Below, in pieces: positions 34,311-44,995 of a DNA stretch of 64,000 nt; the stretch's first letter is position 1; every line of letters starts with the position of its first letter. A program made the translations under genes and the position numbers. Below the pieces are notes generated by a model that was given only the letters and a program-made list of their open reading frames with translations, did not search any database and had not been told where the DNA came from. Source of the DNA: Eurosta solidaginis (taxonomy: Eukaryota; Arthropoda; Insecta; Diptera; Tephritidae); assembly GCF_040869045.1 (NCBI RefSeq), contig NC_090321.1, positions 179,647,596 to 179,711,595 of the forward strand. The letters run 5' to 3'.

Positions 34311-34982
34311 TTCACAAGCTGGTTGCGAATTACGAGTACATACAAAAAGTAAGTAAAGAAACAAGAAAAATATAAATTATTGTCATTTTAACTAGAATCG
34401 TACCAAACGTTCGGCGGTGTTTTCTTGCTCGCCTTAATGAACAGCTTCGGCCAAAAAAATATGAAGTTTTGACTCCATTATAAAATTAACTAATCAATAA
34501 ATTATTTTAAATCCTTTAAAAACCAAGGAAGTAGCAAAAACAAGGGAAAAGCGGTTGATGTTAGGAAAACAAGCGTACGAACGTTTGATAGAAGAAAATG
34601 TTAAGTGAATCAGAACGGATGATTAAAGATTCAAAAAAAAGGATACAAGATGTTATCTATTAAAAAACTACTATTATGACAAACTATTTGTACTAGAGAC
34701 TTAAGGACAACTTGCAATTTTCGCATAATCTAAGTAGTAAGAAAACATTTGACACCTTAATATTTCGGCACATTGTGTGTGCTTTATTTTGACCAAATTT
34801 GGTCTCTGCATATCTCATTCGACCTAGAGCAGGGTTGTATAAAAAACACGAAAGCAGTTTATTGGAAAAAGGAAAATCTTTCAAACTTGCCACAATTGCG
34901 CTCATTGAATGAAACTGGGTTATTGATATGCGCAAAAAGCCGAAGTAAGTTTGAGTTGTCCATAACGGCGCAAACTCGAAAA
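34311..34982. other. Unassigned sequence
   Basis: AT-rich. A plus frame through 34773-35060 overlaps the candidate exon below in another phase; no recognised domain. Confidence 0.4.
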
Positions 34983-35204
34983 AATAAACGAAAAGCAAAG
35001 GCCACTTTTCTCGAAAAGGCTGGAATAGTGAAGATGATGAGTACCATAAAACAGATCTAGATGCAGCAATTCAAGCAACGCTTATAGACAATATGGAACG
35101 CAATTCTCGACCAGGTCGTGCGTGCTGCCAGCGCAGTTTTCACGAAGCACTTAGGACTAACAAAACGCAACAGAGGAGGAAAGTTTTTAACTATTGACTA
35201 AACA
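34983..35204 (+). CDS. Possible 3'-terminal coding stretch of an unknown protein
   Basis: One plus frame is open from just after a TAA (about 34985) to TGA near 35202 and reads RKGWNSEDDEYHKTDLDAAI, then QATLIDNMERNSRPGRACCQ and a basic end. Balanced composition and the acidic patch before DLDAAIQATL (loosely like a ubiquitin-interacting motif) set it apart from nearby AT-rich noise. AATAAA follows about 10 bp after the stop. No start or clear acceptor was found. It may be a decayed retrocopy, a TE piece or a terminal exon. Confidence 0.25.
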
Positions 35205-35645
35205 TAAAATAAATTAAAAAAATCTTTCACAGTTTTAATAAAACTTTTGTAACTTTATTCGTCGCTACGCTGTACAAGCAAAATATGGCGTGCATTTCCT
35301 TTGGGAACAGTCTTAACATATACAACTATACCTAATATTTTATTGCAGCTTAAACAAAAAACAGTTTAGGAAAGCCTTTTCCTGAAAAATTGGGTTACGT
35401 TATGACATTAAAACTGAACCTTCAGTTAGGCTCCGGCTTCGATTCAAAAACTCTGGCTCTAATTTTAATGCGTTTTGTTAATACAAAGGTTATTTGCTGA
35501 TGAAACATTCTTTATGAAAGCACCACATAAAACATTATGCCACATGAGAAAGCGGCACAGTACCCTCGCGTTTCTTAGGTTCAAAATAAATTTATTATTC
35601 TAATGGTAATCATATCTTTTTTTTATTTATTATTTTATTTAACCA

Positions 35646-35800
35646 TGCCGGGCGGCCACCGTGGTGTGATGGTAGCGTGGTCCGACTACCACACCGAAGA
35701 TCCTGGGCTCACGCCCCGGGCAAAGCAACATCAAAATTTTATAAATAAGGGGTTACAATTAGCCATACCAGATTTTTACAAATAAGCCTCGGCACAACGC
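35646..35800 (+). mobile_element. tRNA-derived SINE, 3'-truncated
   Basis: The head GGCGGCCACCGTGGTGTGAT, then GGTAGCGTGGTCCG (A-box-like) and GGGCTCACGCCCCGGGC (B-box-like) and CAAAGCAACATCAAAATTTT match the SINE at 47413. The body is lost after about 35800. Confidence 0.75.
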
Positions 35801-36061
35801 ATGTAGAGAGTGAACAATTATCACTGGAAATGTGACAGAAAATCATGGAAAATGGGATGTGGCACCAGAGCTTTGCGAAATGTGGATCTTTTGATTTAGC
35901 TAAAAACTTCTTTATCATTCAAAATCATTTACTTTTTATTTACAAAAAAAGGAATACTTGAAATGGGTTACCTCCGATGAGATTTGAATCCAGGAACTTA
36001 GGTGCAATTATTCGAAATGGGATGATTAAGTTATCACCATCTTGTGAAGTTATCAATTCAT

Positions 36062-36275
36062 TTAGTAATCTCCTATTTCAGAAACGATTACGAAAACACA
36101 CTATCTCAGAATACGGTTGAAGAATGCCCTATCCCAGAGTTTTCCAAATATATTTTGATTTAAATAAAGCATTTATGAAAAAAGGTCTGAGATAGAGTGT
36201 TCTTCAGCAGAGTTCTGAAATAGGCCGTTTTTGAAAGCTGAGATAGGCTGATATTCCATTCTGCAGTCAATATCT
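36062..36275. mobile_element. MITE of the CGGCTGCC family, diverged copy 2
   Basis: Shares CACTATCTCAGAAT, ATGCCCTATCCCAGAG, TATATTTTGAT and TTTGAAAGCTGAGATAGGCT with the copies at 30485 and 43009. Confidence 0.5.
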
Positions 36276-37029
36276 ATGTAAAAATTTTTAATTTGAGCAA
36301 TTGGTCTCCTTTGGGTTAGCAAAAGAGGAAAAAAAATTTCAATTACTTTTTATTTAGGGAGTTCGTGTGTGAATATATTTCATTTGATTTATATCTAAAA
36401 AAATAAATAAACTAATAATTGAATCATGGATATTCCAATAAATCTTTGGTTTAAAATATTAATAATTAAATCATCCAGCGCTACAATACACTTCTTATTG
36501 AGCCCAACAGAAATGTATTTTGCAGTTGGATAACGAACAAATAAAAAATAATTTAACTTACCCTTCCATAAGTACCTAATTAGAGGTGTAGTAAATATAG
36601 TGTGAACATCGGTTATGTATTTAACGGCTAAAAAATTATATACTTAAAAATTTATTAAAAATATTGATATAACAGAAAAGCAAAAACCAAAACCAAGAAA
36701 AAATTAGTTTAGCAACAAATTTTAATCGTAAGCAAATTGGGATAATTTGTTGTATACAAACGTGTTTATATGTTTTAAATTTATTTACCTAACTACTTAA
36801 ATATTAGCGTAGTTCAGCTAAGTGTATTAGCTTAAGTAAGCTTAGTATTCATTTAATCGTTGAATGTTAATTAGTAAGTATGTAGACTACAAATACAAAT
36901 TTTTTACCAAAAATGATTTAAAGAGGAGTGACACTATTAAAATAAATTATAATTGTAATAATCGTATCTAAACAAAAATAATATTTTTTTTAATTTTGAG
37001 ATTTTCCGGTCAATTTATTTATAACATTT
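36276..37029. other. AT-rich non-coding stretch
   Basis: No genes or repeats recognised. Confidence 0.5.
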
Positions 37030-37103
37030 ACTAAAGCTTACTTAGGCTCTTTTGACCATTAGCGTTTGGTGGAAATAAAAACAAACTTATTTCACCATTC
37101 CAA

Positions 37104-37142
37104 CCCGACGTTTCGCTAGTATCTCTAGCTTTTTCAAGGGCG
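37104..37142 (-). ncRNA. Hammerhead-ribozyme-like motif in PLE tail (mirror copy)
   Basis: Reverse-strand CCCTTGAAAAAGCTAGAGAT, ACTAGCGAAACGTCGGG. Same layout as at 42043, with one loop change (GAGAGA to GAGATA) that leaves the stem intact. Confidence 0.5.
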
Positions 37143-37309
37143 ATCTGTGTATTTTAATAACAAAAAGCAATACATTAATATAAACAAGTAAGGAAGGTTA
37201 AGTTCGGGTGTAACCGAACATTACATACTCAGTTGAGAGCTATGGTGACAACATAAGGGAAAATAACCATGTAGGAAAATGAACCGAGGGAAACCCTGGA
37301 ATGTGTTTG

Positions 37310-38220
37310 TATGACATGGGTATCAAATGAAAGGCATTAAAGAGTATTTTATGAGGGAGTGGGCCATAGTTCTATAGGTGGACGCCATTTAGGAATATAG
37401 CCATAAAGGTGAACCAGGGGTGACCCTAGAATTTGTTTGTACAATATGGGCATCAAACGAATGGTGTTAATGAGTATTTTAAAAGGGAGTGGGCCTTAGT
37501 TCTATAGGTGGACGCCGTTTCGAGATATCGCCATAAAGGTGGACCAGGGGTGACTCTAGAATGCGTTTGTACGATATGGGTATCAAATGAAAGGTGTTAA
37601 TGAGTATTTTAAAAGGGAGTAATCCTTAGTTCCATAGGTGGACGCCGTTTCGAGATACCGCCATAAAGGTGGAGCAGGGGTGACCCTAGAATTTGTTTGT
37701 ACAATATGGGTATCAAAAGAAAGGTGTTAATGAGTATTTTAAAAGGAAGTAATCCTTAGTTCCATAGGTGGACGCCATTTCGAGATATCGCCATAAAGGT
37801 GGGCCAGGGGTGACTCTAGAATTCGTTTGTGCAATATGGGCATCAAACGAAAGGTGTTAATGAGTATTTTTAAAAAGAAAGTGGGCCTTAGTTCTATAGG
37901 TGGACGCCTTTTCGAGGTATCGCAATAAAGGTGGACCAGGGGTGACTCTAGACTTTGTTTTTACGATATGGGTATCAAATGAAAGGTGTTAATGAGTATT
38001 TTTAAAAAGGAGTGGGCCTTCGTTCTATAGGTGTTCGCCTTTTCGAGATATCGCCATAAAGGTGTACCAGGGGTGACTTTAGAATATGTTTGTACGATAT
38101 GGGTATCAAATGAAAGGTGTTAATGAGAGTTTTAAAAGGGAGTGGTGGTAGTTGTATATGTGAAGGCGTTTTCCAGATATCCACCAAAATGTGGACCAGG
38201 GTGACCCATAACATCATCTG
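37310..38220 (-). repeat. Seven ~130-bp central tandem repeats
   Basis: Reverse-strand copies of the repeat at 14386-15510 (GGTATCAAATGAAAGGTGTT, GGTGGACCAGGGGTGAC, CGCCATAAAGGTGG) at roughly 130-bp steps. Several units are truncated or carry a few extra bases (for example near 37870 and 38000). Confidence 0.9.
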
Positions 38221-38257
38221 TTGGATACCGCTAATTTATTTATATATGTAATACCTG

Positions 38258-38632
38258 CCAAGATTTAAAAAAAAAATAAAAATAAATGTAAGGCGCGATA
38301 ACCTCCGAAGAGACCTAAGGCCGAGCTTCTCTTCCAATTTGCGTCGTGCTCCTCTTGATTTTCCCTACAAATTGGCCGGAGGGGACCTACATATTTTATG
38401 CCGACTCCGAACGGCATCTGCAAGGCAGATGAGTTTTCACTGAGAGCTTTTCATGGCAGAAATACACCCGGAGCGCTTGCCAAACACTGCCGAGGGGCGA
38501 CCCCGCTTAGAAAAATTTTCTTCTAATTGAAAACCCTTATTTCTAAAATTTTGATGTTGCTTTGCCCGGCAGTTGAACCCAGGGCATACGGTGTGATAGG
38601 CGGAGCACGCTACCATCACACCACGGTAATGC
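38258..38632 (-). mobile_element. tRNA-derived SINE nested in Helitron-like element, TSD TGCCAAGATTT
   Basis: Minus strand: head ACCGTGGTGTGATGGTAGCG (A-box region), CCTGGGTTCAACTGCCGGGC (B-box region), body with AAGCGGGGTCGCCCCTCGGC and CGGCCAATTTGTAGG, ending in an A/T-rich tail (near 38270). TGCCAAGATTT stands at both ends (38250-38260, 38631-38642). The sibling Helitron-like copy at 49735 has no SINE there, giving an empty site. Confidence 0.88.
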
Positions 38633-39896
38633 CAAGATTTTAAGGGTTTTTTTATTTCGCCCTGCAGAACTTTTTCATTTTCTTCTACTTAATATGGTAG
38701 GTGTCACAACCATTTTATAAAGTTTTTTCTAAAGTTATATTTCGCGTCAATAAAACAATCCAATTACCTTACCATATTTCATCCCTTTTTTCGTATTTGG
38801 TATAGAATTATGGCATTTTTTTCATTTTTCGTAATTTTCGATATCGAAAAAGTGGGCGTGGTCATAGTCGGATTTCGTTCATTTTTCATACCAAGATAAA
38901 GTGAGTTCAAGTAAGCACGTAAACTAAGTGCATTAAAGATATGCCGATTTTTGCTCAAGTTATCGTGTTAACGGCCATGCGGAAGGACAGACGGATGACT
39001 GTTTATAAAAACTGGGCGTGGCATCAACCGATTTCGCCCATTTTCACAGAAAACAGTTAATGTCATAAAATCTATGCCCCTACCAAATTTCAAAAGGATT
39101 GGTTAATTTTTGTTCGACTGATGGCGTTAAAAGTATCCTAGACAAATTAAATGAAAAAGGGCGGAGCCACGCCCATTTTGAAATTTTCTTTTATTTTTGT
39201 ATTTTGTTGCACCATATCATTACTGGAGTTGAATGTTGACATAATTTACTTATATACTGTACCGATATTAAATTTTTTTGTTAAAATTTTACTTTAAAAA
39301 AAATTTTTTTTTAAAGTGGGCGTGGTCCTTCTCCAATTTTGCTAATTTTTATTAAGCGTACATACAGTAAAAGGTCTAACGTTCCTGCCAAATTTCATCA
39401 TGATATCTTCAACGACTGCCAAATTACAGCTTGCAAAACTTTTAAATTACCTTCTTTTAAAAGTGGGCGGTGCCACGCCCATTTTCCAAAATTTTACTAA
39501 TTTTCTATTCTGCGTCATAAGTTCAACTCATCCACCAACTTTCGTCGCTTTATCTGTCTTTTGTAATGAATTATCGCACTTTTTCGGTTTTTCGAAATTT
39601 TCGATATCAAAAAAGTGGGCGTGGTTATAGTCCGATATCATTCATTTTAAATAGCGATCTGAGATGAGTGCTCAGGAACCTACATACCAAATTTCATCAA
39701 GATACCTCAAAATTTACTCAAGATATCGTGTTAACGGACGAACGGACGGACGGACATGGCTCAATCAAATTTTTTTTCGATCCTGATTATTTTGATATAT
39801 GGAAGTCTATATCTATCTCAATTCCTTTATATATGTACAACCAACCGTTATCCAATCAAACTTAATATACTCTGTGAGCTCTGCTCAACTGAGTAT

Positions 39897-40324
39897 AAAA
39901 ACAGAAAAGGCATAAGTGCGTAACATTTCAATATTAGTAATCACAGTATTACATACAAACAAATATCACAAAACAAGAGGCAAAAAAACACTTCGAATAA
40001 TATAACACGATTTATATAGAAAACTCACATAATTGGACTATTTAAACAAATTTGTTACAACTAAAATTATTTTCGGTACCATTCCATAGTGGTATCATTG
40101 TCATACTAAAACGAATTAATGTTAGAGACAGAGGGTGTAGGCAGCAGCAACGTCATCTGTATCTTCCTTTTTGTTTTGTCTCTTCTTTGCAATATTCGCA
40201 GGCTTTCTAATGTGTACCTGGCTTTTCCTTGTTTATTTTTGTCTATGATTATTGTGTTTTGTAGATCAGCTGCATGTCCAGTTTGTGATGTGTGTTGACA
40301 TAATGCTGTGCTTTGTTTTTTCTT
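39897..40324 (-). other. PLE C-terminal remainder and 3' UTR
   Basis: Past the TGA the reverse strand still reads GIY-YIG C-terminal sequence (HTSQTGHAADLQN, ARYTLESLRILQRRDKTKRK) to about 40110, then AT-rich UTR until the nested element. Confidence 0.7.
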
Positions 40325-41242
40325 TCATATATCTGCTTCATGTTCTGCGAGCCGAACTCCTAGTGGCCGTTTTGTTGTTCCTATGTATATTTTCTTGCAT
40401 TCTTCATTTTCATTGCCTTCACATGTTATCTCATATATAACGTTGTTTTGTTGGAGCTTTTCAATAGGGCTTTTTGTTTTTGTGAAGATCGTCGATAATG
40501 TATGATTGGATTTGTAGGCAAATGCAATTTTGTGTTTGTTGTTGGTTAGCGTTTTGCTGAAGTTCTCCGTAAATTTAGGTATGTATGTTACGCTAAAGTA
40601 TTGTTTCGTTTCTTTTTCTCTTTGTATTGTTGTTTTATTTTGTTCGTTTTTTATTTCCATTATTTTGTGATCAACTAGACTTTTTATTAGAGTGCCCAGA
40701 TAATTATTATTTTTAAGGATTTCGGTAATTTTCCTTAAGTTTTTATCCCAAAATTGTTCGTCGCTTATTGTTATAATTTTGCTTATAAGATTTTTCGCCG
40801 TGTTTATTTTGTATTTTAGGGGTTGTGAAGAGAAAAAGTTTATCAGACGTCCAGAAGATAGGGGTTTTGCATACCAATCAAAAACGAGATTTCCATTACA
40901 TTTGTGTATTTTGACCTCGAGGAAGGGGATGCTGCAGTCCTTTTCCATTTCATATGTAAATTGAATTTTGTTATGATAATTATTTAGGGCTTCTAAGATC
41001 TGTTCCACGTCATTTCCTTTAACTATCGCGAAGATATCGTCAACATATTTGACTAGAAATTTTATATTAATGTCAAGTTTTTCCTTAAGTGCCTTAAGTG
41101 TGTTGTCAAGTAGGTCGTCCATAATTATATCAGCTATTGTCGGGGAGAGAGGGTTACCCATTGGCATGCTAAACGTTTGTGCATAAATTGTGTCATTGTA
41201 TTTAAAATAATTGTTGTTTAAGAAGCAGAATTTTAATGTCAT
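40325..41242 (-). pseudogene. PLE RT C-terminal half, linker and start of GIY-YIG domain
   Basis: 305 codons. SMPMGNPLSPTIADIIM (motif B), FLVKYVDDIFAIV (motif C, YVDD), PFLEVKIHKCNGNLVFDWYA (thumb). A basic linker follows, then the endonuclease start NVIYEITCEGNENEECKKIY and IGTTKRPLGVRLAEHE (GIY-YIG core: IYE ... YIGTT ... R). A TGA ends the frame after EADI. The inverted partial copy at 41940 has a sense codon (CGA) at the same place, so the TGA is a nonsense change in this copy. Confidence 0.9.
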
Positions 41243-41850
41243 GTAATTGGATCTTTGGTATATATGTTGTGGATTTTATTTGGTCCCATTTTTGCATTAT
41301 TATTCGGATGGCGAGATTGGTGGGGATATTAGTGAACAGGGACACGTCATCAAATGATACTAGCACTTCTTCATCATCTACAATAATATTTTGGAGTCTT
41401 TCCTTTAATGTATACACATTCTTGACATTATACTCTTTGGACGTTACATTTTTAATTCTATCTCCTATATATTTTGCTAAATGGTAACAGAGAACATTTA
41501 CGAACGATACGATAGGACGTAAGGGTGTATGGATTTTGGGCAATCCATAAAGCCTGAGCGCAGACGCTGCTGAACACGATAATTTGTGTTTTTCTTTAAG
41601 GTTAATACGTTTCTGTTTGTAAAGATCATCTACTATTTTATTGTTTTTATTTTGTAGCGTGTGAGTTGGGTCAGCCCTGACTTTTTTGTATGTGTTTTTG
41701 TCGTCTAATAGAGTGTTAATTTTATTTATATACTCGGTCTTGTACATTACCACTGTTTTATTCCCCTTGTCTGCGTCCGTTATCACTATATTGTGTTTGT
41801 GTAAGTTTAAAAAGGCTTTACTTTTGTTGTAAGCTGTTGTAACATGTGAA
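41202..41850 (-). pseudogene. PLE reverse transcriptase, N-terminal half
   Basis: Reads AFLNLHKHNIVITDADKGN (the DKG block of PLE RT), then LRLYGLPKIHTPLRPIVSF (the GLPKIH motif diagnostic of PLE RT) and VSFDDVSLFTNIPTNLA (motif A, FTNIP). The frame breaks near 41215-41240 and resumes in another. Codons of the same open frame beyond 41850 (to 41960) come from the inverted partial copy and are not PLE N-terminus. The true 5' end is missing. Confidence 0.88.
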
Positions 41851-42172
41851 GGCAATGAAAATGAAGAATGCAAGAAAATATACATAGGAACAACAAAACG
41901 GCCACTAGGAGTTCGGCTCGCAGAACATGAAGCAGATATACGAAAGAAAAAACAAAGCACAGCATTATGTCAACACACAACACAAACTGCCTTTTCTGTT
42001 TTTTATATTAATGTATTGCTTTTTGTTATTAAAATACACAAATCGCCCTTGAAAAAGCTAGAGAGACTAGCGAAACGTCGGGTTGCAATGGTGAAATAAG
42101 TTTGTTTTTATTTGCACCAAACGCCAATGGTCAAAAGAGCCTAAGTAAGCATTAGTAAATATTTTTTTTAAT
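41843..42172 (+). mobile_element. Inverted partial PLE copy (GIY-YIG piece and 3' tail)
   Basis: Plus-strand sequence for ITCEGNENEECKKIYIGTT through HEADIRKKKQSTALCQH matches the minus-strand body. It then jumps to the PLE tail (CTTTTCTGTTTTTTATATT) with an internal deletion, and ends in the hammerhead-like block and AGCCTAAGTAAGCATTAG. It also preserves the pre-insertion (empty) site for the Helitron-like element. Confidence 0.85.
42043..42085 (+). ncRNA. Hammerhead-ribozyme-like motif in PLE tail
   Basis: CCTTGAAAAAGCTAGAGAGA, then CTAGCGAAACGTCGGG: a core-like TTGAAAA, stem II GCTAG/CTAGC closing a 5-nt loop, then GAAAC and GTC. The first core box differs from the CTGANGA consensus. Presence in PLE ends fits published PLE biology; catalysis is unproven. 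Confidence 0.5.
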
Positions 42173-42189
42173 GTAGCTATAGCGCCTGA

Positions 42190-42890
42190 CGCATAAAATA
42201 CACATACGAGATGTGTTCAGAAAATAACGGGAATTTTCGGTTATTGAAAAAGATATTTATTTATTCATCTACATTAATGTTATCGCCTTCAAAGTAGTCC
42301 CCATTATATATAATGCTTTTGTGCCAGCGCTTCTTTCAATCATCGAAACACTTCTCAAACTCGGTCTTTGGGATAGCATTTAGCTCTTTCAGCGATGCGC
42401 TTTTAATTTCGTCTATGCTTGTAAACCTACGGCCCTTCAAGGAGGCTGGGGGTTACAATTTTTTTTTTTTGCCAAAAATTCACAAACAAGCAAAAAGTGC
42501 GAGCAGGTGCATTATCGTGGTGCTAAAGCCATGAATTGTATTTCGGATTGCTTCACGTAAGCGGCGTTGAACTTGTAGGTAGTACTCCATATTGACCGTT
42601 TGACCTCGTGACAAGAATCCATGATGCACTATGCCATTAAAATCGAAGAATACTGTGAGCATAACCTTCACGTTCGACCGCACTTGTCGAGCCTTTTTCG
42701 TTCTTGGCGATCCAGAATGCCTCCACTGTTTTACTCATTGCAGACTCACCGTATGCCTTTGTTAACATTTCGCACACTTTGTTACACTTTATTTCATTCT
42801 TTACACAAAATTTAATACAAATCCTTCGATCCATTTTTTTTACCAACGAAAATCGTCGACCCCATAAAAACAAGTCTAAATTGTATCATA
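42190..42890 (-). pseudogene. Mariner transposase relic, centrally deleted
   Basis: On the minus strand: an N-terminal helix-turn-helix region (DRRICIKFCVKNEIKCNKVC, EMLTKAYGESAMSKT, 42850-42720), then directly the catalytic part (VKVMLTVFFDFNGIVHHGFL, EYYLQVQRRLREAIR, 42683-42530), and near 42280-42340 the C-terminal RWHKSIIYNGDYFEGDNI. The stretch between HTH and catalytic core is deleted. The end at 42225 (TCAGAAAATAACGGGAATT) resembles a mariner terminus. Dead by deletion and frameshifts. Confidence 0.8.
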
Positions 42891-43529
42891 CTTCAGGGGA
42901 ATGTGTATCAACATTATATTTTTTTTTATATTTTGATAATTGGGCACTCCAAACCCCGCGAAATTAAAAATTTCCAGTTATGCATATCGACTGCTGAGTA
43001 GAGTATTACCCTGTCTCGGCTGCCGTTTCGAAAACGCCCTATCTCAGAAAATGTTTAAATAACACCCCATGTTAGATTTTGTTTCAAAACCGCATTAAAT
43101 GAACTCAAATTCAATATATTTTGACATTAGCTGCGGTGTTTATAGGGCCTATTACGGTATACAACTCAACTTAGTTGGGTTGTAATTAAAACAACTAAAC
43201 TTTCAGACAACTCAACTCTTGTTTGGTATTACGAATTACAACTTATTTCAGTTGAAGTTGAATTGGTGCTGCCAAGCTAAGAAAGTGATGATTTGACAGA
43301 TAAATGAACAGCTGAGCAATTTGTGGCAGAAATTTAAGCATTTTCAAATGTGATTTTTTTATTAATATTATATGAAATCTATTTTATAATGGGGAAATTG
43401 TGGGTGATTGACATGTCGCGAATACGGAAAACATTCGCGCGATCATTCCAATCCCTTGGAACTACTAAGCACCAAGTAAGAAAATGTTTAAGTGACAAAT
43501 AATGAGCTTCATATGAAGTTATTTTGCAG

Positions 43530-43870
43530 ATTTGAAAGGAAGCATTTTACTCAGTACTAAACAAAATTAAGGACCATTTCCGCATACGCGTTCGTATTTT
43601 AAAATTATGCGTCACACTCCGATTCCTTGCTGACGGCAGCTATCAAATATGCTGTGGAAAAGATTTTGGTGTTGGACTGGTTTTAGATATCATTGAGGAG
43701 CGTATTTGTGCGAAGTAGATTAAAACCCAAACAGAAAAAACTGTATTTTACTCAAATAGGATTCCCAGGAGTAGTGATTAGTATCAATGGGACTCGCATA
43801 ATTTCACCTATTTTGGCTGCATCCGTACTGCGACCAGCCTCGTACGACTATGAAATGTCGCTACATAAAG
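43530..43870 (+). pseudogene. HARBI1-like transposase relic
   Basis: In shifting plus frames: VRILKLCVTLRFLADGSYQI (the LRFLA.GSYQ block of Harbinger nucleases), CGKDFGVGLVLDIIEERIC, then KKLYFTQIGFPGVVISINGT (F...GFPGVVG.IDGTHI block with the catalytic Asp replaced by Asn in this copy). A frameshift near 43715 separates the blocks. Family knowledge: DDE nuclease of PIF/Harbinger. Not functional. Confidence 0.65.
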
Positions 43871-44009
43871 TCAAAAAGTTATTCAATGTAATTCGTTTAA
43901 ACGTTGTTTTTTCTAGAAATGTGTACAAAATTGTTGATTATTGTTTGATTAAAAAAGGTTTAACTACCGGCTTTAAATTTTTTTTTTTTTTTTGGTAACG
44001 TTTTATAAG

Positions 44010-44600
44010 CCCGTGCACCATATAACTCTTATCAAAGGTGGTATCAAAAGACAGGTTTCCGTCTCCGTTTTTAGGATTCGAAAGCGGAAATTAAAAACAT
44101 CTTTCTGCGTTGGCGGCCTTTGGCCGCGATTCGTAAAAATAATCCTGGTTGGGTCCAACACCTTTCTGCATTGCTGTGTACCTAAAATCTGGCAAAATAC
44201 AACAACCACATGAAATTAGATTTTATTAGAAATAAAATTTTTAATTTTTGTGGTAATTCTTTACCACAGCATGACACTGCTAATACGTGTCCAAAAATAT
44301 CGAGAGAAGTATTAAACGACGCGTCTTGACATCAGTATTAATAATCCGAAGGCGGAAAATTTTAACTCGTTCAAAAGATATTAAGCAAAACCCGAAAAAA
44401 GACAACATTACAACAACCACATGAAAATCGCCAACTTCAACTGAAAATATCTCCGGGCAGAGATAAAATGTTTCTTTTCTGCCTTCGGATTATTGTTTTC
44501 GAGATTAATACGCGTCTTTTGACACCTATATATACGCGACACCTATTTTTGGACGCGTATTAGCAGTGTCATGCTGTCGCAAAGAATTACAGTTTTTGTT
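44010..44600. mobile_element. Fold-back element with AATCCGAAGGCGGAAA arms, copy 2
   Basis: 44250-44365 (GTAATTCTTTACCACAGCAT, GACACTGCTAATACGTGTCC, AATAATCCGAAGGCGGAAA) is inverted at 44485-44600 (TGCCTTCGGATTATTGTT, GCGTATTAGCAGTGTCATGC, AAAGAATTAC). The block at 44110 (GGCGGCCTTTGGCCGCG) matches the GC-rich centre of copy 1 (26880). Nested in the Harbinger relic. Confidence 0.75.
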
Positions 44601-44995
44601 TTCGGCTTCTTAAATCGGAGGTCGAAACGTGTCTTTTGATATCAACTTTGAAATTTTTTGTTAAAAATTAGGTGGTGAACCGTCTTCTAAAACGTAAAAT
44701 TTTTTTAAAACAACTGCAAAATTGTATGAGACAACTGCTAGCAAGCAGTTGTAAGATTTTGACCTCTTTGACAACTACACCAACACAAGGTTGTAAACGG
44801 CAATGCCACAAAAAGTTGTAAGACTAGACAACTCAACCGAAATTTTTTTTGACAGGTTGAGTTGTAATCTGTAATACCAAATTGCGAAATTTCAACCCAA
44901 CCAGAGTTGAGTTGTAAACGGTAATAGGGGCATATGAAAAAAGTTCTGAGTAGAGCGTTTTTAAAGTGGCAGCCGAGATAGGGCGATATTCCACA

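Larger units (their letters stand above)
37183..39896 (-). mobile_element. Helitron-like (DINE/HINE-type) element, subfamily B, copy 2, nested in PLE tail
   Basis: On the minus strand it starts ATACTCAGTTGAGCAGAGC (39896 downward) and ends GTTCGGTTACACCCGAAC-type hairpin plus CTTAACCTTCCTTACTTG (37183-37230). ATACTCAGTTGAG recurs inverted just before the 3' hairpin, a subterminal inverted repeat. GTCY words lie near 39750 and 38990. About seven ~130-bp repeats occupy 37310-38220. The PLE partial copy at 42000 gives the empty site: T-run, no clear target duplication beyond 1-2 T, or alternatively TATAAA; the A/T run prevents a unique reading. Confidence 0.7.
37030..42172. mobile_element. Penelope-like element (PLE) with inverted partial copy, plus nested insertions
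   Basis: The minus-strand PLE body (39897-41850) has its 3' tail continued at 37030-37182 beyond a nested Helitron-like element. A second, partial copy of the PLE 3' part lies in plus orientation at 41843-42172, so the ends form an inverted repeat (37030-37182 against 42001-42172). Inverted and partial-tandem ends are typical of PLE insertion. The enzymatic parts are RT and GIY-YIG endonuclease. Confidence 0.85.
43147..44930 (+). mobile_element. PIF/Harbinger-type element relic
   Basis: Inverted ends GGGCCTATTACGGTATACAA at the left and GTTGTAAACGGTAATAGGGGC at the right; ATA abuts both ends and may be the 3-bp duplication. Further inverted ACAACTCAAC / GTTGAGTTG words follow inside. Contains a HARBI1-like relic (next entry) and, at 44010-44600, a fold-back. 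Confidence 0.7.
43009..44995. mobile_element. MITE of the CGGCTGCC family, copy 3, split by Harbinger relic
   Basis: Inverted ends CTCGGCTGCCGTTTCG with AACGCCCTATCTCAGAA (43015-43055) and TTCTGAGTAGAGCG, then GTGGCAGCCGAGATAGGGCG (44940-44980). The region between about 43147 and 44930 is a different element inserted later. Confidence 0.65.

Noticed and set aside
40252..40505. Plus-strand frames reading RAELLVAVLLFLCIF
   Set aside because: Antisense of the PLE GIY-YIG region.
41851..41960. N-terminal extension of the PLE RT frame
   Set aside because: It is the antisense of the inverted GIY-YIG piece, so it is not part of the PLE protein.
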